Below are positions 60,463-64,000 of a DNA stretch of 64,000 bases, one piece after another; within the stretch, counting starts at the first letter, position 1, and each line of letters starts with the position of its first letter. Below the pieces are notes generated by a model that did no database searches, was not told the DNA's origin, and saw only the letters and a list, made by a program, of their open reading frames with translations. Origin of the DNA: Actinomadura litoris (GTDB taxonomy: Bacteria > Actinomycetota > Actinomycetes > Streptosporangiales > Streptosporangiaceae); NCBI RefSeq assembly GCF_009733595.1, contig NZ_WOFH01000001.1, positions 620,001 through 684,000 of the forward strand. Reading direction: 5' to 3'. A program made the translations under genes and the position numbers.

Positions 60463-60584
60463 ACACTGACTGGCCGGTCACCCCCGACCTCTACTAGACT
60501 TCTCGTACAACAACAGCCCTTCGCAGGCGGTGCCGCCGCGTCTCGGCCGGCGTCCGCGACCCCGAGGAACGGGAGGAACCGGCC

Positions 60585-61649
60585 ATGGGCCGTGCCGCCA
60601 GGACGAGCCGCACCCTGCTGGCCGCCGGGATGATCGGAGCCGCGGGCGCGGGCGCCGGGATCGCCGCCCAGCGCCGCGCCATGCGCCGCTTCCACCTGCG
60701 CCCCGACCCCTTCGCGGGCGAGCCGTTCGGCTCCCTGCGCGGGCGTCCCGTCCCCGTCCGCGCGGACGACGGCACCCGCCTGTACGCCGAGATCGACGGC
60801 GACGACCGCGACGACCTCGCCGTCGTGTTCACCCACGGCTGGACCCTCACCCAGGACTCCTGGCACTTCCAGCGCGGGGCCCTGCGCGGCCACGGCCGCC
60901 TCGTCTTCTGGGACCACCGCGGCCACGGCCGCTCGTCCGGCGGCGCGCGCGACGGGTACACCGTCCACCGCCTCGCCCGCGACCTCGGCGCGGTCATCGA
61001 GGCCACCGTCCCCGCCGGGACGCCGGTCGTCCTCGTCGGCCACTCGATGGGCGGCATGACGATCATGCGCTACGCGGACGAGAACCCCGGCCTGATCGGC
61101 GACCGGATCGTCGCCGCCGCGCTGGTGTGCACCTCCTCCGGCGGGCTCGGCGAGGTCACGCTCGGCATGCCCGCCCTGCTCGCGCGCGTGTCGCAGCGCG
61201 TCCTGCCCGGTGCCCTGCGCGCGGCGGGCGCCGGGTCGGCGGTGATCGACCGGGTCCGCCACCTCGGCCGGGACGGCTCGGTCCTGCTCAAGGACCTGGT
61301 CGCCTTCGGCCCCGACGCGGGCCCCGCCGCCGTCGCGTTCGCCGACCAGATGATGACCGAGACCCGCACCGACGCCTACCTCGACTTCTTCCGCTCCATG
61401 ATCACCACTCAGGTGATCAGCGACTGCGCGGCCCTCGGCGGCACCGACGCGCTCGTCGTCGGCGCCGAGCACGACCGGCTCACCCCGGTCGGGCACAGCC
61501 ACCGGATCGCCGAGTGCATCCCGTCCGCCCGGTTGGAGATCATCAGGGACGCGGGCCACATGGCCATGCTGGAACGCCCCGACCTCGTCTCCGCCCACCT
61601 CGCGGACCTCGTCGCGCGGGCTCGCGCGAATGTCGGCGGCGGGCTCTAG
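60585..61649 (+). CDS. Alpha/beta-hydrolase family protein
   Basis: 354 residues. A short hydrophobic N-terminal segment (TLLAAGMIGAAGAGAGIAAQ) may anchor it in the membrane. The hydrolase core has TVHGW-like VVFTHGWTLTQDSW, the nucleophile in VGHSMGG, D in VGAEHDRLTP and H in DAGHMAM. Substrate unknown; esterase or lipase-type activity is likely. It precedes radA by 11 bp and may be co-transcribed with it. Confidence 0.9.
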   Translation: MGRAARTSRTLLAAGMIGAAGAGAGIAAQRRAMRRFHLRPDPFAGEPFGSLRGRPVPVRADDGTRLYAEIDGDDRDDLAVVFTHGWTLTQDSWHFQRGALRGHGRLVFWDHRGHGRSSGGARDGYTVHRLARDLGAVIEATVPAGTPVVLVGHSMGGMTIMRYADENPGLIGDRIVAAALVCTSSGGLGEVTLGMPALLARVSQRVLPGALRAAGAGSAVIDRVRHLGRDGSVLLKDLVAFGPDAGPAAVAFADQMMTETRTDAYLDFFRSMITTQVISDCAALGGTDALVVGAEHDRLTPVGHSHRIAECIPSARLEIIRDAGHMAMLERPDLVSAHLADLVARARANVGGGL

Positions 61650-61660
61650 GCTCCCGTCCC

Positions 61661-63133
61661 ATGGCGAAGGCGAAGACGGCGGCCAAGGCGGCCTACCGCT
61701 GCTCCGACTGCGGCTGGCAGACGTCCAAGTGGGTCGGGCGCTGCGGCGAGTGCCAGACGTGGGGCACGGTCACCGAGGCGGCGTCGGCGACGCCCGCGCG
61801 GGTGGTGCACGCGGGGCCGGTGAGCGCGCCCGCGCGCCCGATCGGGCAGGTCGACGTGCGCTCCGCCAAGACCAAGCCCACCGGGCTGGACGAGCTCGAC
61901 CGCGTGCTCGGCGGCGGCATCGTGCCCGGCGCCGTCCTGCTGCTGGCGGGCGAACCGGGCATCGGCAAGTCCACGCTGCTGCTGGAGGTCGCGGCGCTGG
62001 CCTCGACCGGCGCCTCCGGCCCCGGCTCCGATGCCGGTTCCAAATCCGATTCCCATCCCGATTCCAAGGAGACCTCGCACGTCCTGTACGTGACGGGCGA
62101 GGAGTCGGCCGAGCAGGTGCGGCTGCGCGCCGACCGGGTCGGCGCGATCACCGACCACCTCTACCTCGCGGCGGAGACGGAGCTGTCGGCCGTCCTCGGG
62201 CACGTCGAGGCCGTCCAGCCGACGCTGCTGGTCGTCGACTCCATCCAGACCATCGGGACGTCGGAGGTCGACGGCGCGCCCGGCGGCGTCACGCAGATCC
62301 GCGAGGTCGCCGCCAACCTCATCCGGGTCGCCAAGGAGCGCGGCATCACGGTCGTGCTCGTCGGCCACGTCACCAAGGACGGCGCGATCGCCGGGCCCCG
62401 CCTGCTGGAGCACCTGGTCGACGTCGTGCTCTACTTCGAGGGCGACCGGCACTCCAGGCTCCGCATGATCCGCGCCGTGAAGAACCGCTACGGCCCCACC
62501 GACGAGCTGGGCTGCTTCGACCTGTCGGAGGTCGGCATCGTCGGGCTGCCCGACCCGAGCGGGCTGTTCCTCACCCGCCGCGACGAACCCGTCCCCGGCA
62601 CGTGCGTGACCGTCACGCTGGAGGGCCGCCGCCCGCTCGTCGCCGAGGTGCAGTCGCTCGTCGCCAAGTCGCACCTGCCCTCCCCGCGCCGCGCGACCTC
62701 GGGGCTCGACACCTCGCGCGTCGCGATGGTCCTCGCCGTCCTCGCGCAGCGCTGCAAGATCTCGATGCACGAGCAGGACGTGTACGTGTCCACCGTGGGC
62801 GGCGTCCGGCTGACCGAGACCTCCGTCGACCTCGCGCTCGCGCTCGCCGTCGCCGGGTCCACGGTCGAGCAGTCGCTGTCCACCACCCTGATCGCGCTCG
62901 GCGAGGTCGGGCTCGCGGGCGAGGCGCGGGTCGTCCCGGGCGTCCAGCGGCGGCTCGCCGAGGCCGCCCGCCTCGGGTTCAAGTACGCCGTCGTCCCGCG
63001 CGGCTCCCTCGAACTGGCCGACGGCTCCCCGCTCAAGCGCGCCGATCCGCAGCTCTCCAGCTACGAGGGGATGAAGGTGATGGAGGTCGACAGCATCCAG
63101 CAGGCGCTCCAGGTCGCCTTTACGGCGCCCTGA
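61661..63133 (+). CDS. radA: DNA repair protein RadA
   Basis: 490 residues from the ATG at 61661. An N-terminal C4 zinc finger (YRCSDCGWQTSKWVGRCGEC), Walker A GEPGIGKSTLLLEV, the KNRYG motif (KNRYGPTDELGCFDLSE) and a Lon-type C-terminal domain are all present. RadA promotes branch migration in recombination. A Gly/Ser/Asp/Lys-rich insertion (~117-137) between Walker A and the next conserved block makes it about 20-30 residues longer than usual. disA follows, as in most Gram-positive bacteria. Confidence 0.96.
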   Translation: MAKAKTAAKAAYRCSDCGWQTSKWVGRCGECQTWGTVTEAASATPARVVHAGPVSAPARPIGQVDVRSAKTKPTGLDELDRVLGGGIVPGAVLLLAGEPGIGKSTLLLEVAALASTGASGPGSDAGSKSDSHPDSKETSHVLYVTGEESAEQVRLRADRVGAITDHLYLAAETELSAVLGHVEAVQPTLLVVDSIQTIGTSEVDGAPGGVTQIREVAANLIRVAKERGITVVLVGHVTKDGAIAGPRLLEHLVDVVLYFEGDRHSRLRMIRAVKNRYGPTDELGCFDLSEVGIVGLPDPSGLFLTRRDEPVPGTCVTVTLEGRRPLVAEVQSLVAKSHLPSPRRATSGLDTSRVAMVLAVLAQRCKISMHEQDVYVSTVGGVRLTETSVDLALALAVAGSTVEQSLSTTLIALGEVGLAGEARVVPGVQRRLAEAARLGFKYAVVPRGSLELADGSPLKRADPQLSSYEGMKVMEVDSIQQALQVAFTAP

Positions 63134-63160
63134 GCCGGGTAGCGCCAGAGTATTACTGCA

Positions 63161-63177
63161 CGCAACCGGTGGTTGCG
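63161..63177. promoter_or_regulatory. Hairpin between radA and disA
   Basis: CGCAACC-GGT-GGTTGCG is a perfect 7-bp-arm inverted repeat in the 113-bp radA-disA gap. It could be a terminator, attenuator or regulator site ahead of disA. Confidence 0.45.
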
Positions 63178-63246
63178 ACCAGGGGAGGAACCAGGCGAGC
63201 GCCCTCCTCGGTAAACTGACGCCGTCCAGCGACCTCCGGGGGCCAG

Positions 63247-64000
63247 GTGCCAGCACACGACAAGGGTCATGACGAACGACGCCGCGCCACCCTCGCGGCG
63301 GTTGCCCCGGGCACCCAGATCCGGGACGGACTGGAACGGATCCTCCGGGGCCACACCGGTGGGCTGATCGTGCTCGGCTACGACAAGCCGGTCGAGGAGC
63401 TGTGCACGGGCGGCTTCGAACTCGACGTCGAGTTCTCCGCGACCCGGCTGCGCGAGCTGGCCAAGATGGACGGCGCGATCGTCCTCAACGGCAGCCACAG
63501 CCGGATCGTCCGCGCCGCCGTCCACCTCGTCCCGGACTCCACCATCCCCACCGAGGAGTCGGGCACCCGGCACCGCACCGCCGAGCGCGTCGCCCGCCAG
63601 ACCGGCTACCCGGTCATCTCGGTCAGCCAGTCGATGCACATCATCGCGCTGTACCTCGACGGCATCCGCTACGTGCTGGAGGACTCCGCCGCGATCCTGT
63701 CCAAGGCCAACCAGGCCCTCGCGACGCTCGAACGCTACAAACTCCGGCTGGACGAGGTGTCGGGCACGCTCTCGGCACTGGAGATCGAGGACCTCGTCAC
63801 CGTCCGCGACGTCAGCGCCGTCGTCCAGCGGCTGGAGATGGTGCGCCGCATCGCCGACGAGATCGAGGGCTACGTCGTCGAGCTCGGCACCGACGGGCGG
63901 CTGCTGTCCCTCCAGCTCGACGAGCTGGTCTCCGGCGTCGACGTCGACCGCGAGCTGATCGTCCGCGACTACCCCTCCGCCGACACCCGCGCCCGCGGGG
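63247..64000 (+). CDS. disA: DNA integrity scanning diadenylate cyclase DisA (3' truncated by window edge)
   Basis: Starts at the GTG at 63247 (GGGGGCC upstream); 251 codons are present before the window ends. DisA_N (DAC) signature: [40 protein letters not shown] (the DGA motif) and the RHRTAERVA motif (RHR) are seen, followed by the linker helix region. It makes c-di-AMP and monitors DNA integrity. The C-terminal HhH DNA-binding part lies past base 64000. Confidence 0.95.
   Translation, partial: MPAHDKGHDERRRATLAAVAPGTQIRDGLERILRGHTGGLIVLGYDKPVEELCTGGFELDVEFSATRLRELAKMDGAIVLNGSHSRIVRAAVHLVPDSTIPTEESGTRHRTAERVARQTGYPVISVSQSMHIIALYLDGIRYVLEDSAAILSKANQALATLERYKLRLDEVSGTLSALEIEDLVTVRDVSAVVQRLEMVRRIADEIEGYVVELGTDGRLLSLQLDELVSGVDVDRELIVRDYPSADTRARG

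Noticed and set aside
1..64000. tRNA or rRNA genes
   Set aside because: I looked for T-loop-like GGTTCRA and acceptor-stem patterns and found none convincing; a covariance-model search would settle it.

Overview
The window is very GC-rich with strong G/C bias at third codon positions, frequent GTG starts, ATGA/GTGA gene overlaps, and typical actinobacterial neighbourhoods (radA-disA; proC beside an excisionase-type HTH gene and a 32-residue AURKAIP1/COX24-type gene; many regulator/transporter pairs). It looks like a chromosomal segment of a filamentous actinomycete, plausibly Streptosporangiales (Actinomadura-like); the genus is an inference.

Layout. 0-6.4 kb: two tandem SRPBCC paralogs, an MFS exporter with a divergent ArsR-type regulator, a MarR/SDR pair with a palindromic operator, and a small secreted protein. 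6.8-11.1 kb: divergent complete tsaD and alaS genes, separated from their usual operon partners and followed by a Fur-family regulator. Back-to-back 17-bp boxes between tsaD and alaS, and related palindromes upstream of the Fur gene, match the published Streptomyces Nur-box pattern as I recall it (TTGCaa-N5-ttGCAA). This is the most coherent unusual system in the window. 11.2-15.3 kb: a direct-repeat patch, a SUKH-family protein, a DUF418-like membrane protein and a NarL-type two-component pair.

15.3-21.3 kb is an accessory stretch: an ASCH-like/winged-helix protein, a duplicated zinc-knuckle protein, a class III cyclase-like/LuxR-HTH protein translationally coupled to a divergent sigma-70-like protein, and three small membrane-protein genes. 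21.3-26.2 kb: HxlR-MFS-PPOX and LysR-MFS units. 26.4-36.4 kb: secreted proteins (MXAN_6640-like metalloprotease, paired small lipoprotein-like paralogs, a two-gene secreted operon), LtrA, a VOC protein and a LysR/SDR pair. 36.4-40 kb: a DUF6939-like gene, two tandem-repeat arrays, a TetR/MFS pair with three operator copies spaced 20 bp apart, and a MITE-like element whose insertion supplies the MFS stop codon. 40-47.6 kb: secreted S33 peptidase, GlcG/HbpS-like protein, FAD oxidase, a second two-component pair, a lipoprotein and an orphan beta-helix protein.

47.6-64 kb is mostly housekeeping: PlsC-type acyltransferase, SDR epimerase, AURKAIP1-like protein, excisionase-type HTH, phosphatase-like protein, acuC, proC, proline dehydrogenase, LCP protein, ABC exporter with TetR, TIM-barrel isomerase, methyltransferase, alpha/beta hydrolase, radA, and disA truncated by the window edge. 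I saw no rRNA, tRNA, CRISPR array or complete transposase gene.
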